This document shows positions 1 to 11,643 of a stretch of DNA of 64,000 bases, in pieces. The DNA lies in contig JAPDRO010000002.1 of the NCBI GenBank assembly GCA_030247885.1, positions 1,364,001 to 1,428,000 of the forward strand. Reading direction: 5' to 3'. The position numbers and the translations under genes are program-made. The notes below the pieces were generated by a model. The model saw only the letters and a list, made by a program, of their open reading frames with translations. It had not been told where the DNA came from and searched no databases. Positions within the stretch are counted from its first letter, which is position 1; every line of letters begins with the position of its first letter. This DNA is from Taxawa tesnikishii (nom. ined.). Its lineage: Eukaryota > Ascomycota > Dothideomycetes > Dothideales.

Positions 1-1483
1 CGTAAACTGGATCGAGATGAGGACATGACTGACAGTCGCTCCGTCTCTGGATCGTGTCGCGGCGGCTCGGTCAGTCGAGACATCACACCGAACACTCATT
101 ACTCTGCAAGCGCCGCCTTGCCTGAGATGTCGGAGCGCGAAAGGAAGAAGTTGATGCGAGAGGAGGAAATGTTTCGGAAGCAAGAAGCAGAAAGCGGTAG
201 ACCGAAGAAGAAGCGCAATAGCGGGGATCAAATCTCAACACACCCAGCGTTACGACCTCTGTATGCATGGACCGTACCTGTCTTCGAGTAGCGCAAGCTA
301 ACGCATGGCAACAGAAACAGCTGGGCCATCCCGCTAACACGCCGTCTTCCCTCAAATATGTCGACGCTGGGACTTATTCTCGGCCCTCAGGCCGTCCCGT
401 GAACAGCCGACGTGGAACCAAAACTGGCTTAGCCACTAGCAGGTCTTTATCCAAGCCGTCTTCGACCACCTCCAGAACTCCTAAACCCTCTTATGTCGAT
501 GCTGGCATACAGTGCGACATGGATGAAGTTGAGGCTGCCGGCAAGCCAGCGCCTATCCCTCGACCGCAACGGCGAGTAATTTCGGTTACGCAGAGACTGT
601 TGCAGCGTTGCGCAACGAACAATTTCAAGAGAAAGGCCGAATCAGAAGACAGCTCAAAGCTGTCAGAGACAAAAGAGGATACGGCAATGGTCGACAACAG
701 TGTGACGGTTTCACCAATGCCTGTCACGGCTCCTGAGTCTCCAAGAGTCGACGATCCTACCGACGTACCCATGGCAGATAACGAGGTTGCTAATAAGGAC
801 GCCGTGCCTGTTGTGGCCGAGGTCTCTGTGGAAAAAACAGACACAGTCATGGGGAAGCTGACGCTGAATCCTCCATTGCAGCCACCACATCTCCAAGGAG
901 TCGAAAGTCTTCTGTGTCACCACGCGGAGGCAGCCCAGTAGAGGCCGAGGCCGCACCCATCTCGTATCTGCCGGCAGAACCACCCGCTCCGCCGTGGCCA
1001 CAGAAGGCACTGTCGTCGGTACCAGTCAAAGAATCCACACCACCACCGACCACAGCTTCGCGTCAGCCTAAGCATCACCGCGTCAACTACCTGCACATGG
1101 AAATGCCGCCTCCTCCTCTCAATCCTTTCAACACCCAACCCTCCACCTCTGGTACTCCTCAAACCGCTGGCGCTGTCATTACTCCTTCGATCGCGCAAAG
1201 CCCACTGAGTCTTACGCCTGGCGCTCAACCATTTCTCTTCTCTCCCAACGTGCAAGCGGCTGTGGGTGGCCATGGTCCGGCAAGGAAGAAGATGAGTCTC
1301 AGCGACTACACCAAACGCAGCAAGGCTCGAGAGACCGAAGTCGGAAGGGAAGGCTCACCAGCCTCTACGTCCTCAGCTGTTGTCTCGTCGGCCTCAGCGG
1401 ATCAGGCATTGCAGGGCAGTGCAATCGAGTCGCCGAGACCGGCCAACTTGACCCCAGAGCCGACGTTGTCGGCAAACCCATGA
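1..1483 (+). CDS. C-terminal part of a Set3-type (PHD/SET) chromatin protein, 5' end outside window
   Basis: The visible part is the low-complexity tail of a long protein: a basic helical stretch (SERERKKLMREEEMF, about 130-180), repeated YVDAG motifs (about 357-372 and 493-507), proline/serine-rich linkers, and a C-terminal KKMSLSDYTKRSKA (about 1290-1323). From family knowledge, this order and the LSDYTKR box resemble the end of fungal Set3 proteins, the PHD/SET subunit of the Set3 histone deacetylase complex. No SET or PHD domain lies in the window, so the identity is inferred. Three frames are used. The first switch (about 261-320) fits a 41- or 47-nt intron with a GCTAAC branch site near 297. 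The second, near the gggg run at 851-854, fits one missing base; downstream peptide SPRSRKSSVSPRGG is clearly coding. Stop at 1481-1483. Confidence 0.55.
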
Positions 1484-2134
1484 TTGTGCTCTTTTCTCTT
1501 TACTCTTTTCCTTTCATTCCTTGTTTTCTTCCTAACCCTTTGGTTATCTCTTTTAACAAGCGATGGCGCGTGGCGATTCTGGTGCTGGTGGGCGTTTACA
1601 TCTCCCTCTTACTCGCAAAGGATTATGCTTTCTGTAGGAAAGGGAGGTGTTTTCATGAAAAACATATGCCGCTTAAATGCAGGCATGAGGAACGCCAGGG
1701 ATGGAACGTGTGTGTCATATGTAGCGTAGGGAGGAGAACCGCTTCTTTATCCTGGGATAAGTGATGAGGAAAAACGAGGCGCAGCCGATATTAGTCGGCC
1801 TGCTGCCTGGAATGAAATGGAAAACGATGTGAAATGTCCAAACCATGCCGTGCAGTTGTGCAAATGAAGTGAACCGTCTTCTTTTGGCATATGACGTCTT
1901 TGGCCTTTTGTTGAATTCATGAGGTAGAGTATTCGAGGTGGTTAGGCGGCGGAGAAGTCGTCCGTAGCGTTTTCATGGCACAGGATATGTTACAGTATGT
2001 AGAACTCGGCGTTCGGAGTTCGCACTCCTACATAGCCGGATACGGAATATGAGCTCGGGTCGCCTTGGACTTCATCTTCAATCCGTAATCCTCCCTTGCA
2101 CCTTCCTCATCGGAAAATCCCTATCCGTCGCTAG
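1484..2134. other. intergenic: 3' UTR of the Set3-type gene and promoter of the aminopeptidase gene
   Basis: No credible coding exon seen. A pyrimidine-rich stretch follows the stop codon. A TATA-like tataag near 2181 actually lies within the next gene, upstream of its second in-frame ATG. Confidence 0.5.
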
Positions 2135-4509
2135 ATGCCCCCATCTGTTAGCTCGGGGCTTCGATCTTTCCTGTGTCGAGCATATAAGTCCTTTGTACCG
2201 CCTTTTCGAGACGCTGCGATTACTACTACCTCCACTTCCACTGCTGTTACCGCTGGCAGAAGTAGCACCGCAAGCATGCACCGCGCACCAGCAGCTATGT
2301 TAGCCAAGCCAATGGCTACCCAGGTTGAGATCCACCAGCCTAGAGACCCTAACACGTTGGCCAATTACAATGCCTGGCGCATGAAGCATGTTACGGCGAA
2401 TCTGGAGATTGACTTCAAGAGCAAGAGAGTTTTCGGTAACGTACAGTTGGCAATGCAGAAGGTTGAGGAGGGCGACTCCACTATCAAGCTTGACACAAGG
2501 TATGTGACCGTTGTCTTGGGAAGGAGATGCGGACATCGCTCAGTACGGGCGTGTGACAGTTTGTTGTAAATGTTGTATCCGTTTCCAATCATCGAGACAT
2601 CAAACAATTGCTCTGGGAAAGTGGCTGATAGCTGACATATAGCTACCTCAATATCTCAGACGTGAAGATCGCCGGCAAGAAGGCAGAATGGCATCTTGTA
2701 GACCGCATGGAGCCGTATGGAAGCCAGTTGTCGATCGAATCATCTCCCGAGAGCGGAGATGAGCTTGCAATTGATGTGAGTAAATGCGTCATGTATTGTG
2801 TAGCATCCATACTGATGGAAGGCTCCAAACACAGGTCGAGATATCCACAACCAAGGAATGTACGGCATTGCAATGGCTCGAGCCAGCGCAGACGTCCAAC
2901 AAGAAACATCCGTACATGTGTGAGCGAGCCTCCAGCTGACCCTTGGCGAACAAGCGCTGAACCCGCCGCAGTCTCTCAATGTCAAGCCATACACGCACGC
3001 TCGCTCTTCCCTTGCCAGGATACGCCGGACGTCAAGGCCACCTACACGTTCAACATTCGTTCTTCTCTTCCCGTTCTGGCCAGCGGTCTCCCGACCGGCA
3101 CGCGGGACTTCCAACCCGGCAAGGGAGACAGTTCTGGAACTTTACTTTACACGTTCAACCAGTCAATCCCAATGCCATCTTACCTCTTCGCGCTCGCTAG
3201 CGGAGATATCGCCACCGCCAGCATTGGCCCGCGCAGTGTCATCGCCACCGGGCCTGAGGAGCTCGTTGGCGCGAAATGGGAGCTTGAAAACGATACAGAG
3301 ACGTTCATCCAAACCGCCGAGAAGATCGTATACCCGTATGCATGGGGCACGTACAATGTGCTTGTGCTGCCGCCTTCCTTTCCCTACGGCGGCATGGAGA
3401 ACCCAATTTTCACTTTTGCGACCCCAACTATCATCTCCGGCGACCGCCAGAACGTCGATGTGATTGCCCACGAGCTGGCACACTCATGGTCCGGAAATCT
3501 CGTCTCGAACGCTTCATGGGAGCACTTCTGGCTCAATGAGGGATGGACGACGTATCTTGAGCGGCGTATTCAGGCCGCGGTGCATGGCGAGCCGCACAGA
3601 GACTTCAGCGCCATCATTGGCTGGAAGGCACTCAGCGATAGTATCAACAACTACGGCGAGGACCACGAGTTCACGAAGATGGTGGTCGATCTCAAAGGCA
3701 AGGATCCGGATGATGCGTTCAGCAGCATCCCGTACGAGAAGGGGTTTGTGTTCTTGTACCACCTTGAAAAGCTCGTCGGAAAAGAAAAATGGGACAAATT
3801 TATTCCGCACGTAAGTCACGTGTCATCCTCCGGTATCAATGGCGACAGTGATGATAGGACTTACTAACGTGGACAATCTCAGTATTTCACAACCTACAAG
3901 CAAAAGTCGCTCGACTCGTACGACTTCAAAGCCACTCTCCTCGACTTCTTCGCTTCCGACGAGACCGCTTCGAAGCAACTCAACGATCTGGACTGGGATG
4001 CATGGTTCTACAAGCCCGGGTTTCCGCCAAAGCCTGACTACGACACCAGCATGGCCGACTCCTGCTACGCGCTCGCCTCAAAGTGGGAGAAACTCAACAC
4101 GGCAGCTGCCGGTGACTGGCAACCAAGCAAAGTCGACATCGCTGGCTGGTCGGCGCAGCAATCCTACGTCTTCCTGGAGAAGATTCAGACGTTGGAGAGG
4201 CCGTTGAGCACAGAACTTGTTGATACTATGGGCAGTCTCTACGGTTACACGCACAGCCAGAACGTCGAACTGGTCAGTAGGTTCTTCATCGTCGGCCTCA
4301 AGGCAAAGGCGCAGGCTGTCTACAAGCCGACCGCGGAGTTGTTGGGGAAGGTGGGCAGGATGAAGTTTGTGAGACCCCTGTATAGGGAGCTTGTGAAGTG
4401 TGACGAGGGACTGGCGAAGGAGACTTTTGAGAAAAACAAGAGCTTCTACCACCCCATCTGCAGAGCGATTGTCGAGAAGGACCTATTCAAGGATGGGAGG
4501 GGTGGCTGA
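2135..4509 (+). CDS. LAP2: leukotriene A4 hydrolase / M1-family aminopeptidase
   Basis: A zinc metallopeptidase of the M1 family that trims N-terminal residues and hydrolyses LTA4-type epoxides. Five exons: 2135-2499, 2643-2775, 2835-2919, 2972-3810 and 3883-4509, giving 682 aa with every junction in frame. N-terminal family signature RDPNTLANYNAWRMKH; substrate-binding GGMEN about residue 334; zinc site HELAH about residue 361 followed by WLNEGWTTYLE, which supplies the third ligand and completes HEXXH-X18-E. The C-terminal part is the helical LTA4H domain. The first ATG (2135) adds a Ser/Thr/Arg-rich leader that could target mitochondria; a second in-frame ATG at 2276 (MHRAP...) matches the usual cytosolic start. 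A TATA-like box lies between them near 2181. Converges on Fox2 to the right. Confidence 0.93.
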
Positions 4510-4642
4510 AAGGGTCGTCTAGTCATCTCTATATGTAAGAGAGTATCCTTGGGATCACAAGTGCATACAGAGGGAGCAGTCCGCTTGTCCACTCAATGAA
4601 TCAGATCTTAAGGAATACCCACCCAAGAGCCGAGAATAACCC

Positions 4643-5560
4643 TCACGTCACGATAGCTACCTTGCCAGCCACATCCTGCTCCCGCACACGTAGTCTCTCT
4701 GCTTGGAACATAGTCATGGACGAGTAGTGATCAGGTGGACAAACCGCGAACGGATTGTTGTAAACACCAGATGAGGAACGAGAAGCAACGGTGTGAGTAG
4801 ATGCTTGACGAGAGATACTTAGACTCAGGTTACACCGCATAATTGTGCCGCCGACTCGATTGACCGAAGATCAACAAGCGAAGTCCGGATGAGATCCACG
4901 ACGAATTCAATGAACTTGATACCATGGTGGGACCGTGGGCACCAGGAGATAGTGATAGATTGTCCAAGCGACGACACAGGGCGCTATACCGGGTTGGTTT
5001 CGACGTTAATGTAGAGAAGGTGCGAAGCAGATGATGGGAGGCCTAATGGAAGAAAAAGAGTTAATACTGTACCGGCAGCGTCTCCAGCGTCAGCCAATAA
5101 CAACAAACCCCTGTAAAAGGTGTCTGTCATATGCGGGTTACGAGACTCCCCGTTGAAGACCAGCTTGCAGCTGATGTGAATCAACGGGACCCCGTTGTTC
5201 CAGGCGCGAAAGCGCCTCATGGTATGGATGCACGTTAGAGTCAAGGTCTTTGGCAGACAGCGAAGGACGCATTAATCTCGATGCGACGTGGGAACGAGGG
5301 CGATGTGTATATATCTTCAACAGTTTCATACTTACCGAAGGGCGTGGGCATGGCGTAATATGCCTTTTTCTGCCGTGACCGGGTCTACGAGGATTCCAGC
5401 TGCTGGGCAACGAACAGATGAGCAATGACAACGGACTTGCCGGCATGGTGGGATACACACTGGGATATGTGCTCCCTCCGATCGAATTTGACACGGAAAA
5501 GGCACAGGGTTGCAGAAATGTTGTAAAGACTCGTATCGCGTTATCAGAACAGTATTTGCG
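4643..5560 (-). CDS. probable multi-exon gene, family not recognised
   Basis: On the minus strand between two convergent genes, several stretches read as real protein: AGKSVVIAHLFVAQQLES (about 5445-5390), VDPVTAEKGILRHAHALR (just downstream, one base out of frame), FRAWNNGVPLIHISCKLVFN (about 5213-5154), HGIKFIEFVVDLIRTSLVDL (about 4955-4895), and a last exon with NPFAVCPPDHYSSMTMFQAE ending at a TGA at 4643. Intron-like signals (GTAAGT near 5336, GTTTGT near 5113, several TTAG/ACAG acceptors) lie between them. I could not join the pieces with confidence; at least one junction seems to lack a base. Start codon unknown and no domain recognised. It could be a pseudogene. The span is approximate. 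Confidence 0.35.
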
Positions 5561-5676
5561 CTGGAGAACTCCCATGATATACAAAATCCCCGACATGGTT
5601 TCCCTTTTTGCAGAGCTCAGATCTCTCACATTCTCTCCTTTCCTTTCATCGCCCCTTCGCAAACAACGTCTTTGCC

Positions 5677-8591
5677 CTACAGCTTAGCCTTTCCTGCGGT
5701 ATCAGCCAGTTCAGCACCGGCGCCTGCAATGCAAAGCTTGCCGGTTTCCTTGACCTTGGTCTGGAAAATGACGACATTGCCCTCCTTCCACATCTCGGTA
5801 ACGAGAGTCTGGCCAGGGAGCACAACACCCGCAAAGCGAACCTTGATGTTCTTGAACTGACCGTACGTCTTCAGGACAGCCTTGCCGGCGAAGCCAAAGA
5901 AGGCCAATCCGTGGAGGATAGGAGTCTTGAAGCCACCGACCTTGCTGAACTCGGGATCAATGTGCAGAGGGTTGCGGTCGCCAGACAACCGGTAGATGGC
6001 GGCTTGCTCTTCGGTCGTCGCCTCCTCGACCACGGCGTCTGGCTTGCGCTGAGGCGGCTTGTACACACGCGTAGCGGCACCTCGGTCGGTGCCCTTGCTT
6101 GGGCCGCCGAAACCACCGGAGCCGCGGATGAAAACGGTGGACTCATTGTAGAAGAGCTCCTTGCCAGTCTTCTTGTCCTTCGTGGTCGAGCCATACACTA
6201 CGATGCCAGCGTTGCCCTTGTCGATCACCTCGACGAGCTTAGGAATGGCCACAAGGGTAGCTTCGGTTGGAATTGGGAATGAGCGAATCTCGAGGTATTG
6301 CTCGCCGTGGAGAAGCATCATTGGGGAGAAGTTGGGAACCACATCGCCCATGGAGAAGGGCAGCGTGGCGTTGAAGGGTGGAACAACACCGAAGGTAGGA
6401 AGGACCTGGAAGTTCTCATCGTTCTCGAACACGAGAGGAAGGTCCGTCCGCTTGGCACCAACACCGAGGTCTAAAGACTGTCAGATGTGGTACCAGTATG
6501 CAACATGGTATGACTTACTGTAAAGGATGACATCCCGCTCATCGTACTTGAACTCGGTGCCGTCTGACTTGGCCTTCTTTGCCTTCTCGATGTTCGCGAG
6601 GATTTCATCGTTGCTCTTTTTGCTCGGCTTATCGCCACTGGAAGCAGCTGCCGAGCTTCTGTTCTGCATGTTGGCCATAATCGACTTCAAACCATCATTG
6701 CCGTCTTCAGGGTGATCCGCCCGGCCATCGTCGAAGTTGAGGATCTTCTGCCACTGCTTGCGGACATCCTCTGGAGTGAGCTCGACGTCAACTGGGAAGC
6801 CGTGTCCACCCGTCCGCTGCCACCTGGTCTTGGCGAACCAACCTGAACCAGTCTCAAAGAGCCCACCAGTTGGCGGCTTTGGTACCTTGTCAGAGCAGAG
6901 GAGGACAACAAGGGGTGCAACATAGTCTGGCTTGAAAGCCTGGACGAGCTCCTCCGGCAGAATCGACCGGGTCATGTTGGTGCCCGCGTTAGGCGCAATG
7001 GTGTTGACCTTGATGTTGTACTTGGCACCTTCTCTGGCAAGGGCTCGAGAGAAGCCAAGGATACCGCACTTGGCTGCGGCGTAGTTGGCCTGTCCGAAGT
7101 TGCCGTAGATACCGCTGGTGCTAGTGGTGTTGACAATACGACCGTACTTCTGTTTGAGCATGTGGGGCCAGGCAGCCTTGGTCACCTTGTATGTACCGCG
7201 CAGGTGCACAGCGAGGACCTGGTCGAACATCTTGTCGTCCATGTTGGCAAAAGCCTTGTCCCTGAGGATACCGGCGTTGTTGACCAAGATGTCAATGCGG
7301 CCGAAAGCATCAATGGCAGTCTTGACCACGGTCTCTCCGTCCTCAGCCGATGCCTTAACGCCAACAGCCTCACCTCCAAGCTTTTGGATCTCTTGCACGG
7401 TATCGTCGGGGTTGACCAGATCGTTTACCACAATCTTTGCTCCCTGCTTTGCGAACTGCAAGGCGTAGATACGACCAAGACCTGCACCAGATCCTGTGAT
7501 GAGTGCGACCTTGCCCTTGAAATCGAACTTCTCGGATTCTGGGTTAGGGGGCAATTTCTGCGCCTCCTCAAGCAGTTCTACGAAGTTTGCTGGGCCTTGA
7601 GGATAGCTTGGCTGACTGAAGTCGTTGACATCGTTCCACTTCTTCAAAATGGCACCTGGGGTCAGACTGTCATCGGCTCGCAGCAATGCGCCCTTTGCTC
7701 TCTCCCACCGAAGCTTGGCAATGTGACCACCTCCGACTTCGAAGATGCTGCCAGTCTCTTGTGTGTTTGAAGGGTGCACGAGGACCGCGACGAGGGGCAC
7801 AACCCACTCGGGCTTCAGGTTTTCAAGGACATCTGGCGGCATGACTGTCTGTGTCATTCTTGATGCAGCAATGGGGGCAATCGTGTTGCAAAGGATGTTG
7901 TACTTGAGGCCCTCCTTCGCAAGGGTCTCAGTGAAGCCAACCTGCGCCAACTTGGCAGCTGCAGGAAGTTAGCCAAAGCAACAAGGAGCCTTTTCTGCGA
8001 CAAACCAGAGTAGTTGCATTGTCCAAAGCTTCCGAAGAGACCTGCTGCAGACGCTGTGCTGATCACCCTTCCGTACTTCTGTTTCCTGAAATGCGGCCAC
8101 GCTGCTCTTGCACACTTGTATGCGCCCTTGACATGAACCTTCATGATAAGGTCCCAGTCGTCATCCTTCATGTTCTTGAAGCTGACATCACGGAGGATAC
8201 CGGCGTTGTTGATGAGAACATCGATCCGGCCGAAGTTCTTGATGGCTGTCTCAATGATCTTGTCGCCGTTTTCTACCGAATCGTAGTTGGCGACTGCGTT
8301 ACCGCCGGCATTCTTGATCTCTGCGACGACTACGTCTGCAGCCTGTTCATCTGGTTAGCTTTGTTTCCTGCGTTTCAGGAAAGGAAAAAGCACCTTCTGA
8401 GAGGTGCCCTCGCCTTTAAAAGAACCGCCAAGGTCGTTGACCACGACATTGGCACCTCTTGAGCCAAAGAAGGTGGCATAGGCCTTTCCGAGTCCACCAC
8501 CAGCGCCGGTAACGACGACAGTCTGGCCGTCGAAGCGGAGAGGCTTCGAGCCAGCGTCAGCACCTGCAAGGCCGTACGAATTATGCGCCAT
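5677..8591 (-). CDS. FOX2: peroxisomal multifunctional beta-oxidation protein (hydratase/3-hydroxyacyl-CoA dehydrogenase)
   Basis: Catalyses the second and third steps of peroxisomal fatty-acid beta-oxidation (D-specific). Exons on the minus strand: 8591-8394, 8342-8006, 7958-6519 and 6470-5677, all in frame, 922 aa, close to the usual ~900 aa. Two SDR domains in tandem: the first with [13 protein letters not shown] and active-site QCNYSAAK, the second with [13 protein letters not shown] and QANYAAAK. The C-terminal hot-dog hydratase-2 domain carries [16 protein letters not shown] and [14 protein letters not shown]. The protein ends in AKL, a PTS1 signal. The start is the ATG at 8591 ([10 protein letters not shown]); reading further upstream uses only a TTG. 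No frame breaks despite its length. It shares a 390-bp promoter with the divergent Tda10-like gene. Confidence 0.97.
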
Positions 8592-8981
8592 GTTATTCAA
8601 TCAGAAGGTGGAGAAGACGATGAAGGGGAGGTCGTGAGGAAGATGGAGTGGAAGGGGGAGAGGTAAGAGAAGCAACTCAATGGCAGCATGCTCACATGGC
8701 CTCGAGCGTCCAAGGCCGAGACAGACCTCGGCTCACTCACTGTTCCTCCCTCTCGACGTCAGTGCGCACCTTCCCCGTCTTGTCAGAAGCTCAGAAGCGC
8801 AGAAGCGCAGAAGCGCAGAAGCGCAGAAGCCGGGGAAAGCACGAGCGAGTGCGGACGGGATCTTTCATGTGATTCATCCCATCTTCGAACAGCAGAACGA
8901 CAACCGACAGCCGCGGGACACACCAACACTACGCCAACACCGCGCCAACACCACGGTAACACTGTTCACAGCACCGTCGTC
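8592..8981. promoter_or_regulatory. divergent promoter FOX2 / Tda10-like gene
   Basis: A 390-bp space between two divergent start codons, so it must hold both promoters. It contains the 8-bp tandem array listed separately. No coding exon seen. Confidence 0.6.
8784..8832. repeat. 8-bp tandem repeat (CAGAAGCG)n, about 5-6 copies
   Basis: Successive cagaagcg units with one variant first copy (cagaagct) lie in the FOX2/Tda10 promoter, about 150 bp before the kinase start codon. Confidence 0.85.
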
Positions 8982-10448
8982 ATGCCCCAAATCATCGATG
9001 ACAAGTCAGAACACTGCATACCCTTCATCCTCGAGCGTGTAAGCGCTCATCGGGAGAAGTACACCGCCGCCAGTAAAGATGTTCCGCCCTTCTTCCTGGG
9101 CTTAAACGGCGTGCAGGGCGCTGGGAAGACGACATTGGTGGGTAGGTCATCTCTTATACTGCGAAACATGTGTCGTTCTTCAGCTTCTGCTTCATTCAAT
9201 AACCATTTCTACATCATGGCTCGTGCTGCACTCTGGAAGAGAGAAATTGCCATCATCACTGGTTAAGCGCCTGCGTTCCATCCTCTTCTCCCGCTTGTCC
9301 ACAAACGCCGACGGCGCATGTCCTCTCCGATCCTTCCTTGTCCTTTCGTTGTCTCCAAGGCCCTAGAGATTCCTGTTGCTATGGCTTCTGTGGGCAAATA
9401 CTTTCCATACGCTTCATCGACGCGCCGTCAACTATCATACACGTTGCCGTGTATTCGTTCAAAACAGAAAGAGCCGTCCCTAATGCTCATGTCCTCCTTC
9501 TTCCCAGGTATCCACGCTTTGTACAACCCTCGCTTCTGAGCGGTACAACCTGCCCACCGCCGTACTGTCCATCGACGACCTTTATCTACCGCACGATCAA
9601 CAAGTATCGCTCGCCTCATCTCATCCCAAGAACCCGCTCGTGCAGCACCGCGGCAGCCTTCGACACACGACATCCCGCTCGGCACCACTCTTTTCGCCGC
9701 CCTACGGAACCGTGAATCCAACATCAAGATCCCCAGTTACGACAAAAGCGCATTCAGCGGGCAAGGAGACCGCGCGGATGAGAGCTTGTGGCACGTGGTC
9801 AACACCGACGCATCAAAGAAGATCGAAGTTGTCGTCTTTGAGGGCTGGTGCGTGGGCTTCCGTGCACTGAGCGATGAGCAGTTGAGGCAAAAGTGGGAAC
9901 AGGCCAAGGAAGCCGCCGCGCGGTCTGATTACGACGGCCAATTAGGAAGGCTGGAGTTTGAGAGTGTCAAGTTTGTCAACAAGGCGCTGGAGCGTTATGA
10001 TGCTCTGACCGAGTGAGTGCTCTCTCGAATGTGTTGATAGGTAACAGTAAGCTGACCCGGTCCTCATACAGCCAACTGAACGCCTTCATACATATGTGAG
10101 AGTCAACCTTGGTTTTGCGATAAGTTTCAAGGCTAACATGCCATAGCGACGCTGAAAATACCCAATATGTATACAACTGGCGCCTTGAGCAAGAAGCCGT
10201 TATGCGAGCCACCAAAGGCACAGGGATGACAGACCAGCAAGTGGTGAATTTTGTCAATGGCTGTGCGTTGGCATCCCCCGCAACCATCGAGCAACTGCAA
10301 ACATCAAGCGCTGACTTTGATTCCAGATTATCCAGCATACGAGCTCTACACCGACGTTCTCAGATCAGGCATCTACGACGAGCCCGGAAAGCAGATGAGG
10401 CTTGTCGTTGGAATGAATCGCAAAGTAAAGGAGGTACATACCATTTAG
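8982..10448 (+). CDS. TDA10: P-loop kinase of the Tda10 / D-glycerate 3-kinase family
   Basis: An ATP-binding kinase related to yeast Tda10 and plant glycerate kinase; the fungal substrate is not settled. Exons 8982-9137, 9508-10012, 10072-10095, 10147-10262 and 10327-10448, about 307 aa. Motifs: Walker A GLNGVQGAGKTTL, Walker-B region VLSIDDLYLPHDQ, family box NPLVQHRG followed by QPSTHDIPLGT, VVVFEGWCVGFRAL, and a C-terminal NGYYPAYELY split by the last intron. The QHRG/QPSTHD box changes frame at about 9652-9653; one extra g restores the conserved order. The first intron (9138-9507, 370 nt) is unusually long for this window. Its stop is 188 bp from the end of the convergent BTB gene. Confidence 0.85.
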
Positions 10449-10636
10449 CCGGCCCATTACAGAGGCACCATATAGACAAAGTTACGTTGACCTTGCGCAC
10501 TAACCGCCTTTCCAAAGGCCGAAGCCGGTTGTCATTAATATGTGGACCAGCCTTTTGAAATATACTACAGCATTGCCCACGAACAGGCATGAAAACATCC
10601 CGTCTTTGTGCCCGACCCAAGCCCCCTTCCTGTCCC

Positions 10637-11643
10637 TCAGCCCTGACTCATCCTCGGCCTCTTGCGCCCACCCCCAACGCTGACGCCCTCGGCCGCCCTC
10701 TGACTCCTCCTCTCCTGCGCATCGAGCACCAAGCTGAGCACGTCGAAGCCGAACTGCGGGAACTCGAGACACATCCTGCGGAACTCCTCCTCGGCCTCGT
10801 GACGCAGCACGTGCGAGCGCGTGGCCCAGAAGCTGGCGACGGGCTTCCGGATCGCGGTGTCGTCGGCCGACGTCTCCCTGTACACGTACCGCGCGTACGC
10901 GATCTCGCCGCGCGCCGTGCTGTTCGTGAGGTGGATCTTCTTGTGCGCGAGGCCGGCGAGCGCGGGCATGCCAAAGCGCTGCGCGTGCGTGTAGACGCGC
11001 GCGTGCCGGAGGAGCGCGAGGCCGTCGTCGTCGGGGAGGGGATGCCGGGGTCGTATTCGAGGGTTTGCGAGCTCGAGAGGGTGGGGAAGTAGTCTTGCTT
11101 GTAGAGGTATTCGAGCACGGACGCGGTTGCGGTCGGGTCGTCGTTGGGGAGTTGGACGCGACGGCGCTGGGAAGGGTTGTTGGTTTGCGCCCGGCCCGAG
11201 GCGTGAGAGACTGGGAAGTTTTTGAGACTTACTGCGGCGTCGCTGGAGAACTGCGCGCATGCGTCCCTGAAGAAGGGCGATTGGACGAGGAGAGCCTGGT
11301 GCGCGGACAGTGTGACTGCCTCGTCTCCGGTGCCGATGGTCAGCTCGACGATTGGCGACCGCAGGTAGCTGGAGGTAGCAGGTTAGCGCTTCGTTCCTTG
11401 TTCCGCGCATTGTCGCGCGTAACGCGTCCCCATGGCGTTGTCGCTGACACTCACTTACTCCAAGAACGAGGTAGGAGCCGGTTCTTCGTCGACCTCAATG
11501 TCTTCGAGGCCGGACGGTTCTGCCTCTCCGGCATCGTCTCCATTCTGCGCGGCGCCTGTCTCTGCCGTGTCTTGCATCTTAACGTCGCCGGTACCTGGAG
11601 TGCCCTCACCCTCAGGAACGACGACTTCTGGTATCGCAGCCAT
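10637..11643 (-). CDS. BTB/POZ domain protein
   Basis: BTB domains mediate dimerisation and often recruit Cullin-3 ubiquitin ligases; this fungal subgroup is uncharacterised. Exons 11643-11459, 11368-11233 and 11166-10637, about 283 aa. An acidic N-terminal leader (residues 1-62) comes first. The BTB core follows: YLRSPIVELTIG, then AVTLSAHQALLVQSPFFRDA, then LEYLYKQDYFP and LLRHARVYTHAQRFGMPAL. The C-terminal region has KPVASFWATRSHVLRHEAEE and ends KRPRMSQG. The frame changes between the LEYDPG and LPDDDGLALL segments at 11033-11041, where two runs of four G sit side by side (+ strand); one missing base explains it. The 3' half is very GC-rich, unlike its neighbours. Confidence 0.8.

Noticed and set aside
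7162-7770. Plus-strand ORF of 202 codons within FOX2
   Set aside because: Antisense shadow of the second SDR domain of FOX2; the real gene is unambiguous on the minus strand.
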